Positions 35,046 through 44,691 of a stretch of 64,000 nt of DNA are shown here, piece after piece. The DNA comes from JBCDBW01 sp039182965. GTDB lineage: Bacteria > Verrucomicrobiota > Verrucomicrobiia > Verrucomicrobiales > DEV007. Location of the stretch: positions 1 to 64,000 of the forward strand of contig JBCDBW010000005.1 of NCBI GenBank assembly GCA_039182965.1. Reading direction: 5' to 3'. The position numbers and the translations under genes were made by a program. The stretch's first letter is position 1, and the number at the start of each line of letters is the position of its first letter. The notes beneath the pieces were generated by a model. The model was given only the letters and a program-made list of their open reading frames with translations. It was not told the DNA's origin and ran no database searches.

Positions 35046-36119
35046 ATGAAGCGTGTCTTGTGTCTGTTGCTGTCGACTCTGTTCTTCGGAGGGAGTCTGC
35101 GAGCTCAGGAGGTGGAGGTTGTGGTTTCGGAGCAAATTAACGAACCATTCAGCATTTGTTTTGATGAGGAAGGCCATTTGTATGGTGTGGAGTTCACGCG
35201 TGGAAATCGGGTGTTCAAGGTGAGTCGAGACGGGGATCTGAGCTTTGTTGCAGGGGTGAAGTCGACGACCAATCCGAAGAGTGGCGACGTTGGTGGCGTT
35301 GACGGGGATGATCCCGTCAACGCGCACTTTCACGGAATGCATGACTTGGCGATGGGGAGCAATGGGGATTTGTATCTAGCGGACACATTCAACTATCGGT
35401 TGCGGAGAATTACCGGTGCGACCGGTGAACTGGAGACCGTAGTGGGGACGGGCGAGAGCGGCTTTTCGGGGGATGGTGGTCCTGGCGATGAGGCGAAGCT
35501 TTCAGGAGTCTATTCGCTTTCCTTCAACGCGGATGAAAGTCTCTTATATTTAGCGGACTTAAAGAACCGCCGCATTCGCGCCTTCGATCCGGATGAGGGG
35601 ACAGTAAGAACGGTGGTGGGGAATGGGGAGAAGGGGAGGCCTACGAATGGGACGAGAGCCTTGGACGCGCCGCTGCCCGGCCCGCGCGCGGTGGCGTTGG
35701 ACGGCGAGGAGAACATCTACATTGTTTCGCGCGAAGGGCATGCCCTGCGGGTGGTGGGGCGAGACGGGCGTTTACGGACGTTGGTCAACGAATCCGGGAA
35801 GAAGGGATATGGGGGAGACGGCGGGAAGGATGCCAGGAAAGCCCTGATGAGCGGACCAAAACATGCTTGTATTGATCCCGAGGGAAATGTGTTGATCGCA
35901 GATACGGAGAATCATGCGATTCGTAAATTCGTGCCGTCGGAGGGACGGATTTATCTGGTAGCGGGAGTTCCCGAGACAAAAGGGAGTGTGATTGGTGGTG
36001 GGCCATTGGAGACGCTGCTTAACCGTCCTCACGGGGTGCGGGTTCACGACGGTTGGCTCTATATTGCGGACAGCAGCAACGACCGAGTTTTGAGGTTTCG
36101 GTACGGGGACAATTCCTAG
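35046..36119 (+). CDS. Secreted NHL-repeat beta-propeller protein
   Basis: This 357-residue protein has a signal peptide (1-20) and at least five NHL blades, each with the pattern L(Y/A)-(V/L)-A-D-(T/S)-x-N-x-R-(L/I)-R: for example LYLADTFNYRLRRI, LYLADLKNRRIRAF, VLIADTENHAIRKF and LYIADSSNDRVLRF. NHL propellers act as binding platforms and, in some cases, as lyases. There are no catalytic residues to assign. Its stop codon overlaps that of the convergent FG-GAP gene in a shared CTAG. Confidence 0.85.
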   Translation: MKRVLCLLLSTLFFGGSLRAQEVEVVVSEQINEPFSICFDEEGHLYGVEFTRGNRVFKVSRDGDLSFVAGVKSTTNPKSGDVGGVDGDDPVNAHFHGMHDLAMGSNGDLYLADTFNYRLRRITGATGELETVVGTGESGFSGDGGPGDEAKLSGVYSLSFNADESLLYLADLKNRRIRAFDPDEGTVRTVVGNGEKGRPTNGTRALDAPLPGPRAVALDGEENIYIVSREGHALRVVGRDGRLRTLVNESGKKGYGGDGGKDARKALMSGPKHACIDPEGNVLIADTENHAIRKFVPSEGRIYLVAGVPETKGSVIGGGPLETLLNRPHGVRVHDGWLYIADSSNDRVLRFRYGDNS

Positions 36120-37270
36120 CGGTGTGGATTTTCATACCAGATCACGCCTAGATCCGTCGCCTCTTCGCAGGTGATGATGTCGAGATCACCGTCATCATCG
36201 AGGTCGAGCAGTTCGATTCGGTCAAATTTTATGCCTTCTGGTCCTGAGACATTCCGCCACGTTTGCCCGTCGTGCCACCAGACGCCGGAGAGATTGCCCT
36301 TTGCGAGACCACAGGTGAGAACGAGGTCTGCTTGATCGTCGAGATTGATGTCTCCGACGCGAACTGCCTTTCCGGCACCTGCGGAATTCGGTCGTGGAAG
36401 ATCGCCCAGGGGAGTGATAATCGGACCGATACGGCGGGGAACGAAAATTTGGATAGGAGCGGGTGGGTCGTTCAATACGTCGAGGAAGAGCAATTCGTCG
36501 TTGTCCTCTGCAACGAGAGTTTCTTTTTTGCTCAGGGGGGGATTAACTCCGCTGAGGCGATAGACGCCGGTCGCAGGGCCTTTGCGATCGGAGTATATGA
36601 TCGTGGCTGGGTTCGATGCACCGGGGGAGGTCTTGCGGATGGACATAATCCAGCGAGCATCTTGTAGTCGGTGATATTTCCACGCTTCGAGGTTCCGAGG
36701 ATTGCTAGGCGATTCGAGCCAGCCGATGGCAGCGGTTTCGCCTTTTGATCCAAGAACAAGATCGATACCGTTCTTGTCGTCGACGTTGATAGGGAGGCAG
36801 AACATCCATTGCTGTGTGAGGGCGGTGGCGGGGATCGGTTTGGTCGACCATGCCTCGGGTTTCAGGTAGTCATCCAGAGACGCTGGTGCCCAGTGGACGT
36901 AGACCGGTTTGTTTTTGTCCTCGGTCGAAGATACGACATCGATTGCACCATCGTGGTCAAGGTCGACAAAAACGGCGTCTTCGACTCCGCGGACAGAGCC
37001 GATGGTCACGGCGGGCCAAAGATCCTTGCTGTTTTCGGGGCCGGGATTGAGGCATACGCGGACAGAGCCTCCTTGTTCCCAGCCGGTGGTGATATCCAAG
37101 AGGCCGTCGCGATTTGCATCTGCGAGACGGACACCATCGGCTCCCCTCCGCCCGTCTTCGGCGTCAGGACCATCGATTGTATGTCGGAGCCAGGTGGCGC
37201 TAGAAGACAGCGGCAACGCGAAGAGAGACAGGGTGAGGGCTTGGGCAAGTGCGAGCAGGCAACGAGGCAT
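36116..37270 (-). CDS. Secreted FG-GAP/VCBS-repeat protein
   Basis: This 384-residue exported protein has a signal peptide (1-25) and repeated calcium-binding FG-GAP/VCBS loops, seen as D-x-N-x-D-G-L-L-D (DANRDGLLDITTG), DLDHDGAIDVVSS, DINLDDQADLVLT and DLDDDGDLDIITC. The repeats form a beta-propeller used for protein or glycan binding. The family is common as a substrate-binding partner in PVC polysaccharide-use loci. It is followed 3 bp upstream on the same strand by the ion channel gene, so the two may be cotranscribed. Confidence 0.85.
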   Translation of the reverse strand: MPRCLLALAQALTLSLFALPLSSSATWLRHTIDGPDAEDGRRGADGVRLADANRDGLLDITTGWEQGGSVRVCLNPGPENSKDLWPAVTIGSVRGVEDAVFVDLDHDGAIDVVSSTEDKNKPVYVHWAPASLDDYLKPEAWSTKPIPATALTQQWMFCLPINVDDKNGIDLVLGSKGETAAIGWLESPSNPRNLEAWKYHRLQDARWIMSIRKTSPGASNPATIIYSDRKGPATGVYRLSGVNPPLSKKETLVAEDNDELLFLDVLNDPPAPIQIFVPRRIGPIITPLGDLPRPNSAGAGKAVRVGDINLDDQADLVLTCGLAKGNLSGVWWHDGQTWRNVSGPEGIKFDRIELLDLDDDGDLDIITCEEATDLGVIWYENPHR

Positions 37271-37273
37271 CGA

Positions 37274-38212
37274 TTATGGAGGAATAGAGGTAGAGGGGGA
37301 GGAAGAGTCGTCGCGGGACGATCCATTTTCAAGTTTTGCGCCGCAAAAGAAGCAGAAGCGGGCATCGAGGCGATGCCCCTCCGTAAGGCATTCGGCGCAG
37401 CTGCGGGTGGAGGTTTGGACATCTTCTCTGAACTCGCGGATCAGTTCGACAGTCACGACTCCAGTGGGAACGGCGATAATGGCATAACCCATGATCATCA
37501 TCAAGGCGGCGATCATTTGTCCGGCGATGGTGTGGGGTGTGATGTCGCCGTATCCCACAGTCGTGATCGTCACGATGGCCCAGTAGACGGATTGGGGAAT
37601 ACTTGTGAATTGGTCTGGGGGTGAGCCGGCGTTGTGGAGAAGGGCGTATGGGCTTTCCACGAGATACATGACGGTTCCCATGATGATGGCGAGTGAGAGG
37701 ATCCCGAAGAGGAAGACGGTAATCTTCGCGCGACTGGCGCGGAGGGCGTTTAGAATGATGCGACCTTCGCGCAGGTGGCGCCCCATTTTCAGTATACGAA
37801 AGACGCGTAGCATACGCAGGATACGGATCACGAGGAAATACTCGGACTGGGGAAAGAGGAGTGAGAGGTAGGTGGGGAGGCATGCCATGAGGTCGATGAT
37901 GCCGAAGAAGCTGAAGATGTATGCTTTTGGTTTTCGGACTGTCACAATACGGAGGATATATTCCACGGTGAACGCGATGGTGAAGATCCATTCGAGCGTG
38001 TTGAGGATACGGCCGTATTTTGCGTTGATGGATTCGACACTTTCGAGCATCACGGCGGCGACGCTCAGGGCGATGACCCAGAGGAGGATCACATCGAATC
38101 TCTTTCCGGCAGGAGTGTCCGCCTCGAAGATAATTTCATGGAGGCGGCGTCGCCAAAGCGGCCAGCTGTCATCGCTTTGGAGGAGTTCGTCTGAGTCGGG
38201 ATCTTCCGCCAT
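37274..38212 (-). CDS. Voltage-gated-type potassium channel with C-terminal zinc ribbon
   Basis: This 312-residue protein has six membrane helices of the 6TM ion transporter fold. An S4-like segment carries repeated arginines (about 130-145, IRILRMLRVFRIL), and the pore carries the potassium filter TTVGYGD (218-223). Uncommonly, the C-terminus has two CxxC pairs, Cys272/Cys275 and Cys287/Cys290 (CAEC and CFFCG), which look like a small zinc ribbon. A Ser-rich tail follows. ATG 38212 was preferred over TTG 38230. Confidence 0.87.
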   Translation of the reverse strand: MAEDPDSDELLQSDDSWPLWRRRLHEIIFEADTPAGKRFDVILLWVIALSVAAVMLESVESINAKYGRILNTLEWIFTIAFTVEYILRIVTVRKPKAYIFSFFGIIDLMACLPTYLSLLFPQSEYFLVIRILRMLRVFRILKMGRHLREGRIILNALRASRAKITVFLFGILSLAIIMGTVMYLVESPYALLHNAGSPPDQFTSIPQSVYWAIVTITTVGYGDITPHTIAGQMIAALMMIMGYAIIAVPTGVVTVELIREFREDVQTSTRSCAECLTEGHRLDARFCFFCGAKLENGSSRDDSSSPSTSIPP

Positions 38213-38326
38213 TGAGGTCTTTTTTAGCAAGAGGCGAGCGGCAAGGCAATGCGGAGAAATTATGATGGTTGGCGAGGGTTTTTATTGCGGCATGTTGAGA
38301 GGTTGGGTATCGACTGGTAGCGAGTT

Positions 38327-39580
38327 GTGCTTCATTTTTCGGACCAAGCGTATCATTTTTATCCTCCACGACCGAGCCGAGGTATTATCTGGTTAGGACG
38401 CAGAGTGAACCGGCGGATTGCGCTGCCGGGGAAGAATCACCGGATCCGTGAGGTGGAAGTTTCTGGCGGTGAGCGCTTACAAGTGGCGTGTGACAGGCCG
38501 GGTGCGCGGCTTTTCTTTGTATCCAATCATCCGACGCACAGTGATGCGCAGATTGTGATGGAGGCGCAGCGGCAGATGGGGGTGATTTCGAGTTTTATGG
38601 CGGCATATGACGTGTTCTTGCGGAGTCGTGTGATGGCGTGGGTATTGCAGCGCGGGGGAGCGTTCTCTGTCGACCGTGACGGGAATGACCGGCAGTCTAT
38701 GAAGACGGCCATTGAGATTCTCATTCGGGGGCAATTTGCGCTCACTATTTTTCCTGAGGGCAACGTTTACCTGACGAATGACCGGGTGAGGGCCTTTCAG
38801 GAGGGGGCGGCATTTATCGCGATGAAGGCGCAGAAGGAATTGGGTGCTACGGGTTCGATTTATGCGGTGCCGGTAGCGATACGCGTGACGCGAGTGACGG
38901 ATCAGCGGGAAGCGATTCGAGGCCAGCTTGCGCGGTTGGCGGGTGAGGTCGGCGAACACGTGGACGTGGGAGCTTCATTTGTGGAGGAAGTGAGGCGAAT
39001 TGGATTTGCAGCGTTGGACCGGAACTTGCGGCAGCGCGGGTATCTTCATGGACCTGGGGAGTATCCGGGGGAGTCGGGAATACCGGGTGCTTTGGAGCAT
39101 TGCGCGGTGGGAATTGTGGAAGGTTTGGAGGCGAAGATGGAATTGACTCCGAAACAGGGGAGCGGGCTTAGTGATCGCATTCGAAGGATTCGGGGAAGGG
39201 TTCATCAAATTAGGCTCGATCCTGAGCGCAAGGCGGATCATGCCGTTGCGGTGGGATGGGCGGATGAGGCGATGACGGCCTTGAGGATCCTGAGTTATTC
39301 CGGGGATTACCTAAGCGGCGGCGCGACCATGGATCGAGTGGGAGAATCGGTTGAGAAGCTGCTGGAGGACACCTATTCGGAGATGCAGGCTCCGGTGGGT
39401 GATCGGCACGCATTTGTTGAGTTTGGTGATCCTATTTTACTCTCGCGAGAGTTGGGGGCGTTTGCTGAGGATGGTCGGGGGACCTTGGGGAGGTTGACGA
39501 AGCAGCTGGAATGCGCGATTCAGCAAGGCATCGACCGGATCAACAAGCGTAATTCCCATTCGGGATCGCAAGTTTTCTAG
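38327..39580 (+). CDS. PlsC-family acyltransferase with long C-terminal extension
   Basis: This 417-residue protein carries the lysophospholipid acyltransferase motifs: H-x4-D in SNHPTHSDAQ, and the block with FPEGNVYLTNDRV (normally FPEGT). The usual role is acylation of 1-acyl-glycerol-3-phosphate in phospholipid synthesis. PlsC domains are about 200-250 residues; here about 190 residues follow, largely helical and without a family I recognise. There is no clear membrane helix. Translation starts at GTG 38327. Its stop codon overlaps that of the convergent TPR gene in a CTAG. Confidence 0.8.
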   Translation: MLHFSDQAYHFYPPRPSRGIIWLGRRVNRRIALPGKNHRIREVEVSGGERLQVACDRPGARLFFVSNHPTHSDAQIVMEAQRQMGVISSFMAAYDVFLRSRVMAWVLQRGGAFSVDRDGNDRQSMKTAIEILIRGQFALTIFPEGNVYLTNDRVRAFQEGAAFIAMKAQKELGATGSIYAVPVAIRVTRVTDQREAIRGQLARLAGEVGEHVDVGASFVEEVRRIGFAALDRNLRQRGYLHGPGEYPGESGIPGALEHCAVGIVEGLEAKMELTPKQGSGLSDRIRRIRGRVHQIRLDPERKADHAVAVGWADEAMTALRILSYSGDYLSGGATMDRVGESVEKLLEDTYSEMQAPVGDRHAFVEFGDPILLSRELGAFAEDGRGTLGRLTKQLECAIQQGIDRINKRNSHSGSQVF

Positions 39581-41373
39581 GAAGCGGGTTGGGAAGAGGA
39601 GCCGGACTGGCTGAACTTTTTCTCGAGGTATTCGGCGAGCGTATTCTGACCGGTCTTGCGATAGACGAGGATCAAGTCGGCGGCAGACTGAAGGGTTTCC
39701 GGATGGTCGATACCGAAGGCTTTTTCTCTGATGCGAAGGCTGTTTTCGTATAGGCTGATGGCTTTATCGAATTCGTTTTTCTGGAGGAACATTTCGCCGA
39801 AATCGTGGAGGACGAAGGCGGTACCGGGATGCTCGTCTCCCATGGTGCTTCGGCAGATGGCAAGGCTACGCTGGAAGAGTCGTTCCGCTTCGGCGAAGTC
39901 TTTTTCATCGCCGGCGAGTTTGGCGAGATTGTTGAGGATGGGAGCGACATTGGGGTGCCCCCCGCCGAGGGCGATTTCTGAATTGGCGAGTGCATCGGTG
40001 AGGAGCGCTTTCGCTTCGGCTTGTTGACCGAGGTCGCGAAGGACGCCACCGAGGTTATTGCGGCAGGCAGATGTGTCAGGGTGATCGGCGCCCAGGAATT
40101 TTTCGCAGATGGTGAGGCTTGCAGCAAAGGTTTCGCGGGCGTCTTCGAAGTTACCGAGACGTCGCTGGGCGGTGCCAACGTAGTTGAGGTATGGAGCGGT
40201 TTCGATATTGCCGGCGCCGTATTCGCTTTCGGCAGCGGCGAGCAGGTTGAGGGCGACGGGTAGGGCCTCAGCAAAAGCCCCCTGAAAAAGGAGGTCGTTC
40301 AATTGGGCATTAAGGGTTGTTAGTTGTTCTGGGGGAGCTTCTGCGGTGATGGCGTCGAGAACCTCCTGGATATTCGGTGGGGGTGTTGCGCCAGCTGCAT
40401 TGTATGCAGTCACCACGTTTTCGTATGCACGTGTTGTTTCTGGATCAGTGACTCCAAGCAGTTTGGTAGTGGCAAGGAGGTAGAGTTCGAGAATGGGAAG
40501 GGCTTTGCCGGGTTGGTCGACTTCCATGTACAGTTGCGCGAGATTGAAAGACGAGAGCAATGTTTGAGGATGTGCTTCTCCAAGGTTATGATCCTGAATA
40601 TCAACGCCTCTTCGCAGGTAAGGTATTGCTTCTTGGATTTTGTTCGTCGTTTTATAGGCCCCGGCGACATTGTTGAGGGCGATGGCCGTTTGGAGATCGT
40701 TCTTACCATATGTTCTCTCACTTGCGGCAAGACTGGCGAGAAACATTTCGAGGGCCTTATCGTGTTCGCCCATTTTTTGGAATAGGAGTCCGAGATTGCT
40801 TTGGGCGGTGATAGCGACGCCGTTGTCGGAGCCGAGGCTCTTATGGGCATCGGCGAGGCATTTTTCGAGAAGCGGTCGGGCCTTCGCGAGATCATTCATT
40901 TCGTAGAGAAGCATCCCGGTATTGCTGAGTGTTCCGATCGTGAGTGGATCGCCGATGCCGAGGGCTTCGCTCCGGATCTTGTATGCCCGGTCATAGAGGG
41001 TGAGGGCTTGATCGGTGTTACCCATACGGCGATAGATGTCTCCGAGGCTATTGATGGCAGCTGCGGTGTCTTCGTGATTGGGGCCATATTGCGACTCCAT
41101 TGAGTCGACGATCTTTTGAGCGACGGGGAGAGCGGCTTCGTAGTCGCCCGTTTTCATGTGTTCTTCGAGTTCCTCGATGAGATACATCGTCTCCAGCATG
41201 GTTGCGGGATCGATGTTGGCAGGCGGATTGAAGTCCTGGGCGTGAGCGATTTGAAACGAGAGCGATGAGAGAAGTGTGAGGGAAAGAATTAGAGCCGGAA
41301 TAGGGTTCACGGGAGGATGTAAGGATTGGGCGAAGAAAGCTTTTCGGCTGAGCTTACTGCAGGGATGCGGCAT
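39577..41373 (-). CDS. Secreted TPR-repeat protein (kinesin light chain-like TPRs)
   Basis: This 598-residue exported protein has a signal peptide (about residues 23-45) and long runs of tetratricopeptide repeats of the 42-residue kinesin light chain type. The repeated phrase is GxxHPxTxxxLNNLAxLY with variants such as ADHPDTSACRNNLGGVL, GHPNVAPILNNLAKLA and DHPETLQSAADLILVY. Two TPR arrays flank a linker near residue 290. TPRs mediate protein binding; no partner can be named. ATG 41373 overlaps the end of the upstream TPR gene by 20 bp, so the two are translationally coupled. Confidence 0.85.
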   Translation of the reverse strand: MPHPCSKLSRKAFFAQSLHPPVNPIPALILSLTLLSSLSFQIAHAQDFNPPANIDPATMLETMYLIEELEEHMKTGDYEAALPVAQKIVDSMESQYGPNHEDTAAAINSLGDIYRRMGNTDQALTLYDRAYKIRSEALGIGDPLTIGTLSNTGMLLYEMNDLAKARPLLEKCLADAHKSLGSDNGVAITAQSNLGLLFQKMGEHDKALEMFLASLAASERTYGKNDLQTAIALNNVAGAYKTTNKIQEAIPYLRRGVDIQDHNLGEAHPQTLLSSFNLAQLYMEVDQPGKALPILELYLLATTKLLGVTDPETTRAYENVVTAYNAAGATPPPNIQEVLDAITAEAPPEQLTTLNAQLNDLLFQGAFAEALPVALNLLAAAESEYGAGNIETAPYLNYVGTAQRRLGNFEDARETFAASLTICEKFLGADHPDTSACRNNLGGVLRDLGQQAEAKALLTDALANSEIALGGGHPNVAPILNNLAKLAGDEKDFAEAERLFQRSLAICRSTMGDEHPGTAFVLHDFGEMFLQKNEFDKAISLYENSLRIREKAFGIDHPETLQSAADLILVYRKTGQNTLAEYLEKKFSQSGSSSQPAS

Positions 41374-42553
41374 CGTCGAAGCGGCCGAGGTAGTTGTAGA
41401 ATTCGGCCAACCGTTCTCTTGCCTCGCGTGTGTAGGGATGTTTAGCGCCCCGTTGTTCCTCGTAACTTGCGAGGCTTCGTTTGTAGTAGATTTCGGCGTC
41501 ATCGGCTTGGCCAAGACCGTGGTAGGCTCCGCCGAGGAGTCCGAGGACTTTAGGATCAAGAGAGCGATCGTTCCCGAGTTTGGATTGTAGGATATCGTAG
41601 CTTCTGCCGAAGAGAGCGGTGGCTTGGTCGATGTGGTCGAGCTTGCTTTGGACGCGTCCCAGATGATTGAGGACGGCGGCAGTTTCGGCGCTATCGGGCC
41701 CATACTGTTGTTCGGTGGCCATGAGGCTGCGTTGGAAGGTAGCGAGGGCGAGGACATAATCCCCACGTTTGTAGTAGAGTTCGCCCAGGTTATTAAACAC
41801 GTGGATCGTATTCGGGTGGCTAAATCCGAGGGCAGGTTCCGTGACTTCGAGGCTTTTTTCCAGGAGGGGAAGTGCTTCGTCGTACTTTCCCAACTCCATG
41901 TAGAGGGTTCCCAAGTTGTTTCGGCTGATGGCTGTTTGCGAGTGTTGATCACCGTGAATCTTGGCGTAGCTCTCGAGGCTTGTGATGTAGTGTGGCAAGG
42001 CTTTCGCCCGGTCTCCCATCTGCCAATAGGTCATCCCCATGCGGGAAGCGTGCAGGCCGACGAGATCGGGCGAGGGCGGGTTCCGTTCTTTGACTGCCGT
42101 GAGGCACTGCTGTTGGATTTCGGCGGCTTTATCGTAATCGGCAAGTTCAAGATGGCATCGCGCGATGCTACTGAGAGCCTCGAGGTATCCGATGTCGTCG
42201 GTCATGCCTTTTTTTAGAAAAGCGTCGCGAACCGCTTCGAATGTAGGGAGGGCTTTCTCGAAATTGCCGGCGGCGAGGTAGTAATTGCCCAGAGAGCCCT
42301 GCCAATCCATGACGTCGATATGCTCCTCGCCATACGTGTCTTTCAGGACCGCGAGCACGTTCTCCGCCGCCAGGACAGCCTCTTCGTGCTTTTCCTCCCG
42401 TGCCAGGGTCTCGGCCTTTTCTTTTTCGGCCATAATTGTAAAGATAGCCTGGGGGTCGAATCCCTCTTTTTGTTGGGCGGAGGTGGATTGGGGGGAACCG
42501 ACCAGCGCGGCGGCGAGACAAGCCTGAGCGAGAATGGGGCGAAGGACGTTCAT
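41354..42553 (-). CDS. Secreted TPR-repeat protein
   Basis: This 399-residue exported protein has a signal peptide (1-26, ending ...STSAQ) and about seven kinesin-type TPRs, including GDQHSQTAISRNNLGTLYMELGK, FSHPNTIHVFNNLGELY and GPDSAETAAVLNHLGRV. It is the first gene of a two-gene unit and is paralogous to the next gene. It could form part of a cell-envelope scaffold. ATG 42553 was chosen because the upstream frame has no signal character. Confidence 0.85.
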   Translation of the reverse strand: MNVLRPILAQACLAAALVGSPQSTSAQQKEGFDPQAIFTIMAEKEKAETLAREEKHEEAVLAAENVLAVLKDTYGEEHIDVMDWQGSLGNYYLAAGNFEKALPTFEAVRDAFLKKGMTDDIGYLEALSSIARCHLELADYDKAAEIQQQCLTAVKERNPPSPDLVGLHASRMGMTYWQMGDRAKALPHYITSLESYAKIHGDQHSQTAISRNNLGTLYMELGKYDEALPLLEKSLEVTEPALGFSHPNTIHVFNNLGELYYKRGDYVLALATFQRSLMATEQQYGPDSAETAAVLNHLGRVQSKLDHIDQATALFGRSYDILQSKLGNDRSLDPKVLGLLGGAYHGLGQADDAEIYYKRSLASYEEQRGAKHPYTREARERLAEFYNYLGRFDDAASLQ

Positions 42554-42641
42554 GTTTCCGAGGGCGATGGGGCGCTGGAGGATGCGGTGCGGGGGCCGCC
42601 GCTTGGGAATCTTAGACGAAGGCGTTGGGGAATGCAAAGGG

Positions 42642-43091
42642 TCAATCGGGCCGTGCCATCTCGAAGGTTCCGGAGTCTGTGCCGGATGAGTATGTGGCGT
42701 GGAAACGTTCCTCTGAGATATGCCCCCGGTGTTGGAAAACACCAAAAGGGGCGAGATTACTTTCTCCTTGGACGCTATATCCTCCGCGGTCGGGCAGGAC
42801 TTCGTAGGTAACGGGGAATGTGCCGCTGAATATGCCGGCCCATGAAGCCCAGTAGTTGAAATCGTATTCGTTTGGTCCGTCGGGAGACTTTTTTACGAGG
42901 CACCTTAAATCGCCTTGGTGGCCGGAGTTATTGCTTATCCAGCGGCCTTCCCACGCGCCTTCGATGTCATTTGGGGGCTGGGCGAGGGCATTTTGCCATT
43001 CGGCAGCGAACTTGGGACCGGTGCAAGCGGGTAGAAAAGGGAGGAGTATTCCGACGCAGGCGAGTAGGAAGATTCTTATGTTCAGGGTCAT
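42642..43091 (-). CDS. Small lipoprotein of unknown function
   Basis: This 149-residue protein starts with a hydrophobic signal and a lipobox ending at Cys23 (FLPAC). The mature part has a pattern (IEGAWEGRWISNNSGHQGDLRCLV, FSGTFPVTYEV) that suggests a small beta-barrel, similar in style to lipocalin-like or DUF-type envelope lipoproteins. I do not recognise the family. It is separated from the TPR gene by 88 bp, in the same direction, and divergent from the PAS kinase. Confidence 0.6.
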   Translation of the reverse strand: MTLNIRIFLLACVGILLPFLPACTGPKFAAEWQNALAQPPNDIEGAWEGRWISNNSGHQGDLRCLVKKSPDGPNEYDFNYWASWAGIFSGTFPVTYEVLPDRGGYSVQGESNLAPFGVFQHRGHISEERFHATYSSGTDSGTFEMARPD

Positions 43092-43205
43092 TTTGAAAAA
43101 CGGAGTGAAAGGCTGGTTTCTTAGGTGAGAAAGTTCATAATGAATATGGTAGATTCCGGGGAAAAGTGAAGCGAATGTATGTGGGATGGTGGGGTCCCTT
43201 TGCAG

Positions 43206-44657
43206 ATGGTGAACAGAGACGGAGGAAAGCCTAGTCGGCACACGGAAGCGCTGAATGTGATTGCGGGAGAGCGGGGTGCGGATATGGCGCAGAAGGCGAG
43301 GTTGCTGTCGGTGATTTTGAATTCGATGCCCTTGGCGGTTTTTGTGAAGGATGCTCGGGACGAGTTTCGCTTTATTCTCTGGAATAAGAAGAACGCTGAG
43401 ATTACGGGCATTTCGGAAGGCGAGGCCTTGGGGAAGACGGATTATGACATCTTTCAGAAGGAGACGGCGGATTATTTTCGGGAAGTAGACAAAATGGTGA
43501 TGGACCGTGGCGAGTTATTGGACATCGCGGAGGAGAAAGTCCTATCACCGACCCTTGGGAAGCGATTTGTTCATACATTGAAGTTGCCGGTTAGCAATCC
43601 GGAGTTGGGAATTGATTTGGTGGTGGGCATCACCGAAGACATCACCGAAGTGAAGGCCGCACGGGAAGAGTTGAAGAGATTAGACAAGGAATTGTCGGAT
43701 AAGGAAAAGTTGGTAGAGCGTTTTGATGAAAAGTTGAAGCAGTCTACGGATGAATTGCGATCGACGCAGTTGCAGTTGATTCAGGCGGAGAAGATGGAGT
43801 CAGTGGGGCGTCTTGCGGCCGGGGTGGCGCACGAAGTTAAGAACCCTTTGGCGTTGCTGTTGATGGGCGTGGAGTATTTGCAGGGTGGGGTGGAGCCGGG
43901 CGATGACAACGTGAAAGTGATTTTAAAGGAGATGCGGGAGGCAATTGAGCGGGCGGACAGGATTGTTCGGGGCTTGGTGGACTTTTCATCGTCGCGGCAG
44001 CTGGATTTAAAGCCAGCTGCGATCAATTCGCTATTGGAGCATTCTCTTCTGTTAGTGCGTCATGAGCTGACGCGGAACAGCATTCGGGTGGAGAAGAATT
44101 TTGAAGCGGACCTACCCAAGGTGTTGATTGACAGTGCGAAGCTTGAGCAGGTGGTGGTCAATTTATACATGAACGCGATTCACGCGATGGATGACGCCGG
44201 TCGTGGGCGATTGACCGTGAGGACGACGTCGACGGTCTTGAAGGGGGGCGATGTTGAGCACGATGAAGGATCGCGCTCAAAGGAAGAGATGCATGCGGGT
44301 GATCGTGTGGTGGTGGTTGAAATACTTGACGACGGGCATGGAATTCCGGAGGACAAGGTGGGCAGTTTATTTGATCCGTTTTTCACGACGAAACCGACCG
44401 GGAAGGGGACAGGCTTGGGATTGACTGTTGTGAAGAAGATTATCGAGTTGCATCGGGGATCATTGAGGATTCAGAATCGGGAGAATGAACGGGGTGTGAG
44501 CGTTAGAATTGTATTGAGGACCGTGGACGAGCGAAAGACGGGCTTTATGGAGAAGAAAGCGAAGCCGGATGTGCTTCGGATCCAGCGGGAGACCGGCTTG
44601 TCAGGGCGCGAGGATGTGACGCGTGTGATGGGGCGTCGGAGTCGAAGAAATTCGTGA
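43206..44657 (+). CDS. PAS-domain sensor histidine kinase (cytoplasmic)
   Basis: This soluble kinase of about 483 residues has no membrane helix. A PAS domain (about 30-145; NSMPLAVFVKDARDEFRFILWN, GKTDYDIF) is followed by a coiled-coil linker (KELSDKEKLVERFDEKLKQ). The HisKA domain carries the phospho-His in GVAHEVKNPLALLL, and the HATPase has DDGHGIPEDKVGSLFDPFFTTKP and GTGLGLTVVKKI. The start is ATG 43206 or a later ATG at 43284. Its partner is the CheY-like regulator 34 bp downstream. The signal could be redox or a small ligand; no haem or flavin residues are evident. Confidence 0.9.
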   Translation: MVNRDGGKPSRHTEALNVIAGERGADMAQKARLLSVILNSMPLAVFVKDARDEFRFILWNKKNAEITGISEGEALGKTDYDIFQKETADYFREVDKMVMDRGELLDIAEEKVLSPTLGKRFVHTLKLPVSNPELGIDLVVGITEDITEVKAAREELKRLDKELSDKEKLVERFDEKLKQSTDELRSTQLQLIQAEKMESVGRLAAGVAHEVKNPLALLLMGVEYLQGGVEPGDDNVKVILKEMREAIERADRIVRGLVDFSSSRQLDLKPAAINSLLEHSLLLVRHELTRNSIRVEKNFEADLPKVLIDSAKLEQVVVNLYMNAIHAMDDAGRGRLTVRTTSTVLKGGDVEHDEGSRSKEEMHAGDRVVVVEILDDGHGIPEDKVGSLFDPFFTTKPTGKGTGLGLTVVKKIIELHRGSLRIQNRENERGVSVRIVLRTVDERKTGFMEKKAKPDVLRIQRETGLSGREDVTRVMGRRSRRNS

Positions 44658-44691
44658 GTGTATTAACGAGTTGGAAAGGAAGTCGGTTTTT

